Shown piece by piece: positions 1-8,926 of a DNA stretch of 64,000 nt. Source of the DNA: JABDCD01 sp964469525. Lineage in GTDB: Bacteria > Pseudomonadota > Alphaproteobacteria > Rickettsiales > SXRF01. The notes beneath the pieces are model-generated. The model was not told the DNA's origin, did no database searches, and was given only the letters and a program-made list of their open reading frames with translations. The stretch lies in the NCBI GenBank assembly GCA_964469525.1, contig CAYXYU010000001.1:301184-365183 (forward strand). The letters are read 5' to 3'. The position numbers and the translations under genes are program-made. Every line of letters begins with the position of its first letter. Position 1 is the first letter of the stretch.

Positions 1-2955
1 CGCGCCGCCATCACCAATTTCGGCATCGGCAAATTCAACGAGCATTGCCGTACCTCGGTGATGAAATACACGCAGGAATGGGAAGAATACGTGACGCGCC
101 AGGCGCGCTGGGTGGATTTCAAGAACGACTACAAAACCATGGACATCAACTTCATGGAGTCCGTGCTGTGGGCGTTCAAGCAGCTTTATGATAAAGGCCT
201 GGTGTTTGAAGCCTATCGCGTGATGCCCTATTCCTGGGCCGCCGAAACGCCGCTTTCGAATTTTGAAACCAAGCTCGATAATTCGTACCGCGAACGCGAG
301 GACAAAGCCATCACCGTGGCGTTTGAACTCAACACGCCGCCGCACGGTGCACCGAAAGCCGATAAATATTATGTGCTGGCATGGACGACCACGCCATGGA
401 CACTTCCGAGTAACCTGGCCTTGGCGGTGAATGCAGAAAATGAGTATGTGTGCATTCGTCATTCCCGCGAAAGCGGGAATCCAGTTTGTTATATTATAGG
501 TGCTAACGCTGTAGCTAGATATGCAAAAGAATTTGGTGATGCCGAAGGAAAAGTAAGTGTGGATTCCCGCTTTCGCGGGAATGACGTGGTAGGATTAAGC
601 TACCACCCCCTCTTCCCGTACTTTGCCTCGCATAAGCATTCGTTCAAGATTCTGGATGGCTCGTCGTTCGTTAGCGATGCCGACGGTACCGGCATCGTGC
701 ATATGGCGCCGGGGTTCGGTGAGGACGACCAGAAGGTGTGCGAGGCGAACGGTATCGAAATCGTCGTGCCGGTCGATGGGCAGGGCAAATTCACCGACAA
801 GATATACGATATTCCCTATCCTCGTCATTCCCGCGAAGGCGGGAATCCATACTCTGAGACGGTGGTTATGGACCCCCGCCTGCGCGGGGGTGACGAAGTA
901 TTGAGTCTCAAAGGCCTCAACGTCATCGCCGAGCCGGGCGGCAGCAAGTTCGGTTTGGCCAATGACAGAATCATTGATTACCTCAAGGCCACCGGCCAGC
1001 TTATCAAGCAGGAGCAGATCAAGCACAACTACCCGCATTGCTGGCGCACCGACACGCCGCTGATTTACCGCGCCATGCCGAGCTGGTATGTCGAGGTGAC
1101 TAAATTCCGCGACCGTGCGGTGGAGATGAACAAGCAGATCAACTGGATTCCCGCGCACATCCGCGACGGGCAGATGGGGCATATGCTGGCCACCGCGCCT
1201 GACTGGTCGATTTCGCGTAACCGCTTCTGGGGCACGCCGATACCGGTGTGGCGCTCCAAATCCGGTAAGATAAAAGTGTTCGGCAGCATCGCCGAAATCG
1301 AAAAAGCCAGCGGCCAGAAAGTCAAAGACCTGCACCGCCCGTATATCGACGAGATCGTCATCCACGAGGGCGGTGAGGAATACCGCCGCGTCGAGGACGT
1401 GTTCGATTGCTGGTTCGAATCGGGCAGCATGCCGTTCGCGCAGGTGCATTATCCGTTCGAGAACAAGGACTGGTTCGAGGCGCATTTCCCGGCCGATTTC
1501 ATCACCGAATATGTCGGCCAGACGCGCGGCTGGTTCAATACGCTCATCATGCTGTCGACGGCGCTATTCGACAAGCCACCCTTTCAGAATTGCGTGTGCC
1601 ACGGCGTGGTGCTCGATTCGGAAACCGGCCTGAAATATTCCAAGCGCCTGAAGAATTACAAGGACCCGATGGAAGTGATGGACAAGTTCGGGGCCGACGC
1701 GCTGCGCTGGCTGATGATTTCCTCGCCCGTGATGCGCGGCATGGACCTCTCGGTTGATCCTGAAGGCAAATTTATCCGCGACGTGGTGCGCCTGGCCATC
1801 AAGCCGATCTGGAACGCGTATAATTTCTTCTGCTTGTACGCGAATGCGGATGGCATCAAGGCGAAATTCTTAATTGATTCAGAGAATGGAATGGATCGGC
1901 ATATTTTAGCCAAGTGTAAGCAAACAGTGGAAAGCATTGAACAATCGCTTGATGTGTACGATACGCCCAGTGCTTGTGATGCCGTATCTGTCTTTTTCGA
2001 GGTGCTTAACAACTGGTACATTCGTCGCAGTAAAACACGTTTCTGGGCTGAAGAAAAAACCCAAAGCAAGCAAGAAGCTTATGACACGCTGTATACAGTA
2101 CTTGTAATAATTTGTCGCGCAGCTGCCCCTCTTTTGCCCATGACATTAGAAGAAATCCACCGTGGCCTTACTGGTGAAGAGAGTGTTCATTTGATGGATT
2201 TCCCAGATGTAAAAAGTCTCAATGTGGATGAAAACCTGGCAAGAGAAATGGATTTCGCAAGAGACATTTGCAATGCTGCACTTGCAGTACGCAATGCTGC
2301 TAATATTCGTGTGAGGCAACCGCTTGGTAAAATGACCTTGGTTGGTAATCGGCAGTTTCCACTTGGTTTGGGAGCAATAATAGCAGATGAAATAAACATA
2401 AAGAATTTTTCTAATTCAAAAGATCTTAAACAATACGCCACTCTCAAACTCTCCATCAACAACCCCGTCCTCGGCAAGCGCCTTCCTGCCCTGATGAAGC
2501 AGATTATTCCTGCTTCCAAGAAGGGTGAGTGGAAACAGGTGGACGGCACGGTGGAAATTTGCGGTGAGAAGCTGCTGCCTGGTGAATTCACGTTGCAACT
2601 CGAACCCAAGCCCGAATACAAGGACCGGGCGCAGGCACTCTCTACCAACGATGCGCTGGTGATCCTCGATACCACCATCACGCCCGAGCTTGAGGCCGAG
2701 GGCATCGCGCGCGACCTGGTGCGCATGGTCCAGCAGGCGCGCAAGGATGCGGCGCTGGATGTATCGGACAGGATCCGGCTGCACATCGGCGCGCCGGAGC
2801 CGATCGCCAAAGCGGTGGCGGCGCATAAATCATATGTCATGGAGCAGACGCTGTCGGTCGAGCTTTCCGAGAAAAAACCGGAGCCGGCCATCTTCTCTAC
2901 CGAGAACACGCTCGACGACCAGAAGGTGATTATTTCCTTTGCCATTGCGGCCTAA
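1..2955 (+). CDS. ileS: Isoleucyl-tRNA synthetase, 5' end cut by window
   Basis: Charges tRNA-Ile with isoleucine in the cytosol. Reading frame 1 is open from the first base (FGIGKFNE... ahead of the first internal Met at 58), so the true start and the HIGH motif lie upstream. Visible are the CP1 editing domain, including WTTTPWTLPSNLAL near 390, and the catalytic loop near 1630 read as KYSKR where most synthetases have KMSKS. The sequence after the loop (ADALRWLMISSPVMRG, then WNAYNFF) resembles the eukaryote-like type 2 IleRS found in some bacteria. Three palindromic repeat segments are translated inside the editing domain (residues reading HSRESGNP, DSRFRGND and HSREGGNP...DPRLRGGD). The 3' third (about 1860-2450) is more AT-rich than the rest. 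Identity is secure; the type 2 assignment is inference. Confidence 0.95.
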   Translation, partial: RAAITNFGIGKFNEHCRTSVMKYTQEWEEYVTRQARWVDFKNDYKTMDINFMESVLWAFKQLYDKGLVFEAYRVMPYSWAAETPLSNFETKLDNSYREREDKAITVAFELNTPPHGAPKADKYYVLAWTTTPWTLPSNLALAVNAENEYVCIRHSRESGNPVCYIIGANAVARYAKEFGDAEGKVSVDSRFRGNDVVGLSYHPLFPYFASHKHSFKILDGSSFVSDADGTGIVHMAPGFGEDDQKVCEANGIEIVVPVDGQGKFTDKIYDIPYPRHSREGGNPYSETVVMDPRLRGGDEVLSLKGLNVIAEPGGSKFGLANDRIIDYLKATGQLIKQEQIKHNYPHCWRTDTPLIYRAMPSWYVEVTKFRDRAVEMNKQINWIPAHIRDGQMGHMLATAPDWSISRNRFWGTPIPVWRSKSGKIKVFGSIAEIEKASGQKVKDLHRPYIDEIVIHEGGEEYRRVEDVFDCWFESGSMPFAQVHYPFENKDWFEAHFPADFITEYVGQTRGWFNTLIMLSTALFDKPPFQNCVCHGVVLDSETGLKYSKRLKNYKDPMEVMDKFGADALRWLMISSPVMRGMDLSVDPEGKFIRDVVRLAIKPIWNAYNFFCLYANADGIKAKFLIDSENGMDRHILAKCKQTVESIEQSLDVYDTPSACDAVSVFFEVLNNWYIRRSKTRFWAEEKTQSKQEAYDTLYTVLVIICRAAAPLLPMTLEEIHRGLTGEESVHLMDFPDVKSLNVDENLAREMDFARDICNAALAVRNAANIRVRQPLGKMTLVGNRQFPLGLGAIIADEINIKNFSNSKDLKQYATLKLSINNPVLGKRLPALMKQIIPASKKGEWKQVDGTVEICGEKLLPGEFTLQLEPKPEYKDRAQALSTNDALVILDTTITPELEAEGIARDLVRMVQQARKDAALDVSDRIRLHIGAPEPIAKAVAAHKSYVMEQTLSVELSEKKPEPAIFSTENTLDDQKVIISFAIAA
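458..482. repeat. Family A palindrome, single arm, inside ileS
   Basis: A 25-base segment containing ATTCCCGC-GAAA-GCGGGAAT, a perfect stem. It is the exact reverse complement of the segment at 561-585. It is translated in frame as part of ileS. The ATTCCC(N8)GGGAAT form is like the neisserial dRS3 repeat, which is a resemblance and not proof of kinship. Confidence 0.85.
561..585. repeat. Family A palindrome, opposite-orientation arm, inside ileS
   Basis: Exact inverted copy of 458-482. The 78 bases between the two arms still read as plausible synthetase sequence (YIIGANAVARYAKEFGD), so the two arms flank native coding sequence and are not simply the ends of one inserted element. Confidence 0.85.
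823..897. repeat. Family A full element inside ileS
   Basis: Two palindromic arms (GTCATTCCCGCGAAGGCGGG and, near the end, CCCCCGCCTGCGCGGGGGTG) separated by about 20 bases. This matches the layout of the intergenic copy at 18281-18353. The element stays in frame with ileS and adds about 25 residues. Confidence 0.85.
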
Positions 2956-3087
2956 GGTATTGATTGTTAAACCGTACTGGCAAGCCAAGTTTTTGTTTCT
3001 GTAACAAAAACTTCATATAACGCGGCTTTTGCCGATCCCCTCTTTGGAGTAATATTAAGAAAATACAGCCATTAGAGGAGCAATCAC

Positions 3088-3441
3088 ATGGCGGAAGGTC
3101 GCGAATATAAAGGTCCTGGTAAAATTACCGGCGCGGTTGGCAGAGGTGCCGCCGAGGGCGGTATTCTTGCCGGTATCGGCGCTGCCATCGGTGGACTGAT
3201 CGGCTGGAAGTTCGGTAATGCCAAAGCGGGCGCCAAGTGGGGTGCCGGAATTGGTGCAGCCGCCGGCGGCGCGCATGGCGCCTATGCCGGTATGTCGAAT
3301 GTCGGCGCCGCGAAAGAACAGCTGACGGATACGCAGGCCGCGCTCGATGAGGCGAATGTCGAGCTGGAGCAGAAAGGCCAGTTCGTCCAGAAGCTGCTGG
3401 CGGAACGCAGCCAGCCGAAAACCCCCGGACGTGCGGCATAA
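3088..3441 (+). CDS. Small glycine-zipper protein, first of a tandem pair
   Basis: 117 residues of unknown function. Residues 1-18 (MAEGREYKGPGKITGAVGRG) are polar. Residues 22-70 are a run of Gly/Ala with GxxxG spacing (GIGAAIGGLIGW, GAGIGAAAGGAHGAYAGMSN), which suggests a membrane-inserting glycine zipper. A short C-terminal region (AAKEQLTDTQAALDEANVELEQ) looks helical or coiled-coil. There is no signal peptide. The start is backed by AGAGGAG ten bases upstream. The next gene is a paralogue, so a local duplication is likely. Colicin- or surface-antigen-like 2TM glycine-zipper proteins share this composition; no function can be assigned. Confidence 0.75.
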   Translation: MAEGREYKGPGKITGAVGRGAAEGGILAGIGAAIGGLIGWKFGNAKAGAKWGAGIGAAAGGAHGAYAGMSNVGAAKEQLTDTQAALDEANVELEQKGQFVQKLLAERSQPKTPGRAA

Positions 3442-3455
3442 GAAGGAGGACGGCC

Positions 3456-3890
3456 ATGTCGGATAAGAAAGACGAAAAATACAAAGGTCCCGGCGGATTT
3501 ACCGCCGCCGTCGGCAGAGGCATTACGGAAGCCGCCGTACTCGGTACGCTGGCGGCGATTGGCGGAGCGGTGGTTGGATTCTTCGTCAGGAAAAAATTGC
3601 CTTCTTCGGTAACGAAGGAAACTATAGATTTTGTTATGCACGGTGTTAGCAAAGGACACCTTGATAAGAAAGATGCAAAGATAATCTTGAATGGTGCCGC
3701 AGCCTTAGGAGGCGGCGTCATCGCCGGCGCTACCGGTGTGGCAGTTGGCGGCGCGCATGGACTGTATGCCGGTGTATCCAATGCCTCCGCTGCCCGGGAA
3801 CAGCATGCGGAACTGAAAACGGAAAACAAGTTCCAGAAAATGGTGATCGACAGCCGCAGCAATCTTTCCCCCGATAAAGGGATTGCCTAA
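3456..3890 (+). CDS. Small glycine-zipper protein, second of a tandem pair
   Basis: 144 residues, 14 bases after its paralogue and probably co-transcribed. It shares the opening pattern KYKGPGGFTAAVGRGITEA and the GGAHGLYAGVSNASAAREQ end of the zipper with the upstream protein. A middle insert of about 35 residues (roughly KKLPSSVTKETIDFVMHG...AKIILNGA) separates its two glycine-rich segments. That insert is more AT-rich than its surroundings. AGGAGG lies upstream of the ATG. A rho-independent terminator follows at 3932. Function unknown; the pair may form a membrane assembly. Confidence 0.75.
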   Translation: MSDKKDEKYKGPGGFTAAVGRGITEAAVLGTLAAIGGAVVGFFVRKKLPSSVTKETIDFVMHGVSKGHLDKKDAKIILNGAAALGGGVIAGATGVAVGGAHGLYAGVSNASAAREQHAELKTENKFQKMVIDSRSNLSPDKGIA

Positions 3891-3931
3891 CCGGCGCCAA
3901 ACCCCTTGCCAGTTAATGGCAGGTTGATTAC

Positions 3932-3963
3932 AAAAAAGACCGTAACCTTACGGTCTTTTTTTT
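3932..3963 (+). terminator. Rho-independent terminator
   Basis: GACCGTAA-CC-TTACGGTC stem flanked by A6 and T8. The T-run ends directly at the ATG of the next gene, so pcm either starts on a separate leaderless transcript or uses read-through. Confidence 0.9.
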
Positions 3964-4641
3964 ATGCCCGCTTCCGCCGCGACTCAGCAGCAGCACATGA
4001 TCCTCGGTCAGCTGATGACCAACGAAGTGCTCGATCCCGCCATCCTGCAGGCCATGCAGGAAGTGCCGCGCGACAAGTTCCTACCGGAAAAGCTACGCGC
4101 CGCCGCCTATGTTGATGGTGAACTGGAGGTGGTGCCGGGGCGCTATTTGATGGACCCGCTGACCTTCGCGCGACTGCTGCACCTGGCAAATATTTCGTCT
4201 GAAAGCCGGGTGCTGCTGATAGGGTGCTTAAGCGGCTACCCGGCGGCGGTAATTGCCAAACTGGCGGGAGAAGTCGTCGCCACCGAAACCGACGCGGCGT
4301 TGATTACACAGGCGCGCGAGCTTCTGAAACAGCTTGGCATCACCAACGTCACGCTGCAGCAGGTTTCGTCGCTGCCCGACGGCGGCACGACACCGCCTTA
4401 CGACATCATTTTCATCCACGGCTCGGTGGTACTGCTGCCGGAGAAACTCGCCATGCAGATGAAGCCAGGCGGACAGCTGGCCACCGTGCGCCATGCGTCC
4501 GATCGTCCCGGCGGGCGGGGCGGACTGGGCAAGGGACTGCTGGTGATGCGGCTCGCCGACCGGCTACAGTACCGTGAATATTTCGATGCGGGGGCGACGG
4601 TGTTGCCCGGTTTCGAGCGGCTCGATACCTTTCGGTTCTAA
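3964..4641 (+). CDS. pcm: Protein-L-isoaspartate O-methyltransferase-like protein
   Basis: 225 residues. The family methylates isoaspartyl residues in damaged proteins using S-adenosylmethionine. The alphaproteobacterial place just before tolC, the N-terminal QQHMILGQLMTNEV...VPRDKFLPE block and the closing substrate region fit. The SAM-binding motif I is degenerate: it reads LLIGCLSGYPAAV where family members usually have DVGCGTGYSAAV, so the first Asp and two Gly-loop positions differ. Catalytic activity is therefore uncertain. The start abuts the upstream terminator; Met12 (3997) is an alternative. No clear ribosome-binding site is present. Confidence 0.8.
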   Translation: MPASAATQQQHMILGQLMTNEVLDPAILQAMQEVPRDKFLPEKLRAAAYVDGELEVVPGRYLMDPLTFARLLHLANISSESRVLLIGCLSGYPAAVIAKLAGEVVATETDAALITQARELLKQLGITNVTLQQVSSLPDGGTTPPYDIIFIHGSVVLLPEKLAMQMKPGGQLATVRHASDRPGGRGGLGKGLLVMRLADRLQYREYFDAGATVLPGFERLDTFRF

Positions 4642-4683
4642 AGCCGCTTGTCGCATTCGCACAAACCATTTATAACCGAAGGT

Positions 4684-6237
4684 ATGACGCGTCCGATAAC
4701 GTGGCTGATATGGCCGATGTTCTTCGGCGGTGTGATTGACGCGCAGGCGCAGACACCGGATAGCGGCCTGCCCCCGCCGGATGCCGTCATCCGCTATGTT
4801 CCGCCGGACCGCGTATCGTCTCCTTCCCCTCCCCTCACTCCCAAAGTGCCGCCACACGCGCCGGTGGTGGAGGTGATTCCGCCGTCGGCCCCTGTGTCGC
4901 CTACGCTTGCGCCGCCGCTTCCGGTACCCGACGCCGATACGGGACCGCCGCCCGAGCAGAAGGATGAATTTATCGCAGCGCTTTCGCATGTCTATGCTAC
5001 GCAACCGCAACTGAAGGCGCAGCGGGAAGCGCAGAAGGCGCTGGACGAAACGGTGGCGCAGGCGATTTCCGGTTTCCGCCCGGAGATCATCGCCGGTTAT
5101 GACGTCAGCCGCGACCGTACCACCGGCGACGACGACCGCTGGGAGTATGAGAATTCGCATCAGAAGACGCTGACCGTCGAGCAGCCCCTGTTTTCCGGCG
5201 GCGGCACATTTGCCAATTTTCAGACGGCTAGAGAGCGCATACGCGCCGGGCGGGCGCAGCTGACGGCTGTCGAGCAGCAGGTGCTGTTCGCCGCCGTGGT
5301 GGCCTATACGGACGTGGTGGAAAAACAGTCGGTGCTCGAAGTCAACCAGAACAATGTCGACGTGCTGAGGAAGCAACTCGAAGCAACGCAGGCGCGTTAC
5401 GAGGTAGGTGAGCTAACCAGGACTGATGTTGCCCAGTCGCAGGCACGGCTGGCCATCGCCATGACCGGCGAGCGGCAGGCGCTGGGCGACCTCGAATCCT
5501 CGCGCGCCACCTTCCGCCGTGTCGTCGGTTACGATGCGCCGCAGCAGGTGGCACTGCCGCCCGAGCCGGAGTCGCTGCTGCCTCAGCATGTGGAGCAGGC
5601 GGTGGAATGGTCGCAGGTGAATGAGCCGACCCTGCTGGCAGCGCGTTATCTGGAGGAAGCGGCGGATAGCGCCATCAACCAGCAGGTCTCTACCCTGCTT
5701 CCCAGTGCGTCCGTGCAGGCAACGGCCTCGCGTGGCAACGATCCGATTCCCGGCCTTGGCCGCGGGCATAACGACAGCCTTCGTCTTAACATTTCCATCC
5801 CCCTTTACCAGTCGGGCGCCGAGTGGTCGCGGTTGCGCGAAGCAAGATATCTGGCACAACAGGCCAAGTTTACTATGTTCGACACGCGCGACAGCGTGGT
5901 GGAAAACGCTACCCGTGCCTGGCAGGATTACCAGACGGCGAAGGCGGTCATCGCTTCCAACGAGGAAGCGGTAAAAGCGGCGGAGGAAGCGTTGGAAGGC
6001 ATCCATCAGGAAGCGCTGTACGGCACACGCACCATCCTCGACCTGCTGGATACGGAGCAGGAAGTGTTCAATGCCCAACTCGAACTCGTCCGTGCAAGGG
6101 TGGCGGAAAAGCAACAGGCGTACCGTTTATTGGCAGCGGTAGGCCGCTTAACGGCACGCGAACTGCAACTGCCGGTTGACCTTCACGATCCCAAAAAGCA
6201 TTATGACGATGTGAAATATCAGTTGATTGGTCTCTGA
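4684..6237 (+). CDS. tolC: TolC-type outer membrane efflux protein
   Basis: About 517 residues. Forms the outer-membrane channel of type I secretion and RND efflux systems. I chose the ATG at 4684 because it gives a signal peptide (MTRPITWLIWPMFFGGVIDAQAQ); a TTG at 4648 would add 12 residues in front. Residues 25-95 are a proline-rich spacer (PPPDAVIRYVPPDRV...PSPPLTPKVPP), unusual for the family. Then come two outer-membrane-efflux repeats with typical helices (ALSHVYATQPQLKAQREA; EQPLFSGG; LEVNQNNVDVLRKQLEAT; LDTEQEVFNAQLELV). The gene sits between pcm and popZ, the usual alphaproteobacterial order. Confidence 0.92.
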   Translation: MTRPITWLIWPMFFGGVIDAQAQTPDSGLPPPDAVIRYVPPDRVSSPSPPLTPKVPPHAPVVEVIPPSAPVSPTLAPPLPVPDADTGPPPEQKDEFIAALSHVYATQPQLKAQREAQKALDETVAQAISGFRPEIIAGYDVSRDRTTGDDDRWEYENSHQKTLTVEQPLFSGGGTFANFQTARERIRAGRAQLTAVEQQVLFAAVVAYTDVVEKQSVLEVNQNNVDVLRKQLEATQARYEVGELTRTDVAQSQARLAIAMTGERQALGDLESSRATFRRVVGYDAPQQVALPPEPESLLPQHVEQAVEWSQVNEPTLLAARYLEEAADSAINQQVSTLLPSASVQATASRGNDPIPGLGRGHNDSLRLNISIPLYQSGAEWSRLREARYLAQQAKFTMFDTRDSVVENATRAWQDYQTAKAVIASNEEAVKAAEEALEGIHQEALYGTRTILDLLDTEQEVFNAQLELVRARVAEKQQAYRLLAAVGRLTARELQLPVDLHDPKKHYDDVKYQLIGL

Positions 6238-6295
6238 TAATAGTATTTCTAATACGGGTGGATTATTCCCCTTGGGGGCAGCATAGGGATGCAGC

Positions 6296-7069
6296 ATGGA
6301 GGCTAAAAAGGAAGCCAAGAAAGGCGACGATCAGGATTTATCCATGGAGGAAATCCTGCAATCGATTCGCAAGATTATCGCTGAGGATGACGACCCGGAC
6401 AAGAAACCGGGGGATAAGAAAGCTAACGGCAATAAGGCCGACGACGACGTGCCGGGGTCGGATGTCCTTGAGCTTACCGAAATGCTTAAAGAAGATGGCA
6501 CTGTTGAAAGTCTGAAACCCGAGGTGGTGGTAAAACCGGAGGCTGCAAAAGAAGCCAAGCCTGCTGATGTGCTAGGCAAGATCGACGAGGCGCTGAAACC
6601 GGAAAAACCGATTGAAAAGCCTGCAGAGAAAGCTCAGGAAAAGCCGCCGGGAAAACCGGCCGAGCCGGTTGCCGCCCAGCCGGAGGAAAAGCCCGCCGCG
6701 CCACCAGAGAAACCGCCTGAGAAGCCGGTGGAAGCCGTGTCCGTTGCTGCCGCTGCTGCTGAACCAGCCAAACCCGTTGCTCCTGCCCAGTCGGCGCCAT
6801 CAATGGCTCAGGCGGAGGCCGATGCGCTGCTGTCGAAAGCCGCCGCAGAAGCCAGCGCCGCCGAGTTCAAGCGCCTGCAGGCTGCCGCCGAGCCACCGCT
6901 GCCGCCGGTCGTCACCACCCCCTCCCCCGCTTTCAGTTCCGGTCTGACGGTGGAAACCATGGTGATGGACATGCTAAAGCCGATGATGAAGGCCTGGCTG
7001 GACGCCAACCTTCCCGCCATCGTCGAGCATATCGTCGAACGCGAAGTGCGGAAGATCACGCGACACTAA
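6296..7069 (+). CDS. popZ: PopZ-like (DUF2497) polar organizing protein
   Basis: 257 residues. In Caulobacter, PopZ forms polar condensates that anchor the chromosome origin. The N-terminal helix ([17 protein letters not shown]) and the C-terminal oligomerisation region ([36 protein letters not shown]) are the two conserved ends. The middle (about residues 75-195) is a low-complexity Pro/Glu/Ala/Lys linker. Position after tolC matches other alphaproteobacteria, although valS, the common next gene, is replaced by ilvD here. The ilvD start lies 5 bases beyond the stop. Confidence 0.9.
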   Translation: MEAKKEAKKGDDQDLSMEEILQSIRKIIAEDDDPDKKPGDKKANGNKADDDVPGSDVLELTEMLKEDGTVESLKPEVVVKPEAAKEAKPADVLGKIDEALKPEKPIEKPAEKAQEKPPGKPAEPVAAQPEEKPAAPPEKPPEKPVEAVSVAAAAAEPAKPVAPAQSAPSMAQAEADALLSKAAAEASAAEFKRLQAAAEPPLPPVVTTPSPAFSSGLTVETMVMDMLKPMMKAWLDANLPAIVEHIVEREVRKITRH

Positions 7070-7074
7070 AAGCA

Positions 7075-8796
7075 ATGACCAAAACCTATGGAAAGTCACG
7101 GCTTCCCAGCCGTCATGTGACGGAGGGGCCGGAGCGCGCGCCGCACCGGTCGTATCTCTATGCCATGGGGATTCCGGAAAAGGGCATCCATGCGCCGCTG
7201 GTCGGGGTGGCGACCACCTGGAATGAGGCAGCGCCTTGCAATATTACTTTGGGGCGGCAGGCGCAGGTGGTGAAAAAAGGCGTCGCCGCTGCCGGAGGCA
7301 CGCCGCGCGAATTTACCACCATCACCGTTACCGACGGCATCGCCATGGGGCATCAGGGCATGAAATCGTCGCTGGTTTCGCGTGAAGTCATCGCTGACTC
7401 GGTGGAACTGACCATGCGCGGGCATTGCTACGATGCGCTGGTCGGGCTGGCCGGGTGCGATAAATCCCTGCCGGGGCTGATGATGGCGATGGTGCGGCTC
7501 AACGTGCCGAGCGTCTTCATGTATGGCGGCTCGATTCTGCCGGGCAAATTTCAGGGTAAGCAGGTCACGGTGGTCGATGTCTTTGAAGGCGTCGGCAAGC
7601 ACAGCGCCGGGGTGATGAACGACGAAGAGTTGCATGCGCTGGAGCAGGTGGCCTGTCCGTCGGCTGGAAGCTGCGGCGGCCAGTTCACGGCCAATACCAT
7701 GGCCTGCGTATCGGAAGCAATCGGCCTCGCACTGCCCGGCTCGGCGGGCGCGCCGGCGCCGTACGAATCGCGCGATGCGTTCGCCTTCGAATCCGGCGAA
7801 GCGGTGATGATGCTGCTTAAGAATAAAATCCGCCCGCGCGATATCGTGACGAAAAAAGCGCTGGAGAATGCCGCCGCCGTTGTCGCTGCCACCGGTGGCT
7901 CGACCAACGGAGCGTTACATCTGCCCGCTATCGCGCATGAGGCGGGCATCGATTTTGATATTCATGCGGTAGGTGAAATCTTCAAGCGCACGCCCTATCT
8001 GGCCGATCTCATGCCCGGCGGTAAATACACCGCCAAGGATCTCTATGAGGCTGGTGGCGTGCAGGCGGTGATGAGGACGCTGCTCGACGGCGGCTACCTG
8101 CACGGTGATTGCCTAACGGTCACCAGTAAGACCATTAAGGAGAATCTGAAAGATGTGAAGCTGAATCCGGAACAGGATGTAATTTACCCACACAATAAAC
8201 CGCTTCGGCCGGAAGGTGGTGTGGTCGTACTTAAAGGCAACCTTGCACCTGAAGGCGCCATCGTCAAAGTGGCGGGCATGAAGAACCTGGTGTTCAAGGG
8301 CCCAGCGCGCTGCTTCGATTCTGAAGAAGCCTGTTTTGAAGCGGTCGACAAGAAGAACTACAAAGAAGGCGAGGTGCTGGTGATTCGTTATGAAGGCCCG
8401 AAGGGGGGGCCTGGCATGCGTGAGATGCTGGCCACCACCGCCGCGCTCTACGGTCAGGGGATGGGTGACAAAGTGGCATTGATCACCGACGGGCGTTTCT
8501 CTGGCGGCACACGCGGCTTCTGCATCGGCCATGTCGGGCCCGAGGCGGCGATAGGCGGCCCGATCGGGCTATTGAAAGACGGTGATCTCATCATCATCGA
8601 TGCTACCAAACAGCTTATCCATGTCGAACTCAGCGACGCCGAGCTTGAAAAGCGCCGCGCTGTCTGGAAATCCCGCCAAACCGATTACCAGTCGGGAGCG
8701 CTGTGGAAATACGCCCAGGCCGTTGGCTCCGCTGAAAAAGGCGCTGTCACCCACCCGGGGGCAAAGGCCGAAACGCACGTGTTTGCGGATATTTAG
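7075..8796 (+). CDS. ilvD: Dihydroxy-acid dehydratase
   Basis: 573 residues, full length for the family. Converts dihydroxy acids to 2-oxo acids in valine, leucine and isoleucine synthesis, using an iron-sulfur cluster. Cysteines expected for the cluster are in [18 protein letters not shown] and [16 protein letters not shown]. The C-terminal region carries [23 protein letters not shown]. It begins 5 bases after popZ and is followed by a family B repeat. No other ilv genes are in view. Confidence 0.97.
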   Translation: MTKTYGKSRLPSRHVTEGPERAPHRSYLYAMGIPEKGIHAPLVGVATTWNEAAPCNITLGRQAQVVKKGVAAAGGTPREFTTITVTDGIAMGHQGMKSSLVSREVIADSVELTMRGHCYDALVGLAGCDKSLPGLMMAMVRLNVPSVFMYGGSILPGKFQGKQVTVVDVFEGVGKHSAGVMNDEELHALEQVACPSAGSCGGQFTANTMACVSEAIGLALPGSAGAPAPYESRDAFAFESGEAVMMLLKNKIRPRDIVTKKALENAAAVVAATGGSTNGALHLPAIAHEAGIDFDIHAVGEIFKRTPYLADLMPGGKYTAKDLYEAGGVQAVMRTLLDGGYLHGDCLTVTSKTIKENLKDVKLNPEQDVIYPHNKPLRPEGGVVVLKGNLAPEGAIVKVAGMKNLVFKGPARCFDSEEACFEAVDKKNYKEGEVLVIRYEGPKGGPGMREMLATTAALYGQGMGDKVALITDGRFSGGTRGFCIGHVGPEAAIGGPIGLLKDGDLIIIDATKQLIHVELSDAELEKRRAVWKSRQTDYQSGALWKYAQAVGSAEKGAVTHPGAKAETHVFADI

Positions 8797-8802
8797 TCAT
8801 CC

Positions 8803-8898
8803 GTCATTCCCCGGATTTGCGCAGCAAATCCTAGGGGAATCCAGTCCTTATATTCAAACTGGATAACCCTAGAATCGCTATGCGATTCGGATGATGAC
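8803..8898. repeat. Family B palindromic repeat
   Basis: About 96 bases between convergent ilvD and the hemerythrin-like gene. It opens GTCATTCCCCGGATTTG, has an inner GGATTTGC-GCA-GCAAATCC stem and a second AATCGC..GCGATT stem, and closes GATGATGACG. Close relatives lie at 31655-31737 and 32692-32775. A further small palindrome (TTCCTG...CAGGAA) follows at 8901-8920. Confidence 0.85.
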
Positions 8899-8926
8899 GC
8901 ATTTCCTGCTTTCACAGGAATGATAG

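Noticed and set aside
458..897. A CRISPR array, because of several palindromic repeats
   Set aside because: Spacers are not regular, repeats differ in orientation and lie in a coding gene; no cas genes.
595..1485. Long minus-strand frame opposite ileS (296 codons)
   Set aside because: Antisense to a clear synthetase, codon-shadow composition (His/Arg/Val-rich) and no ribosome site.
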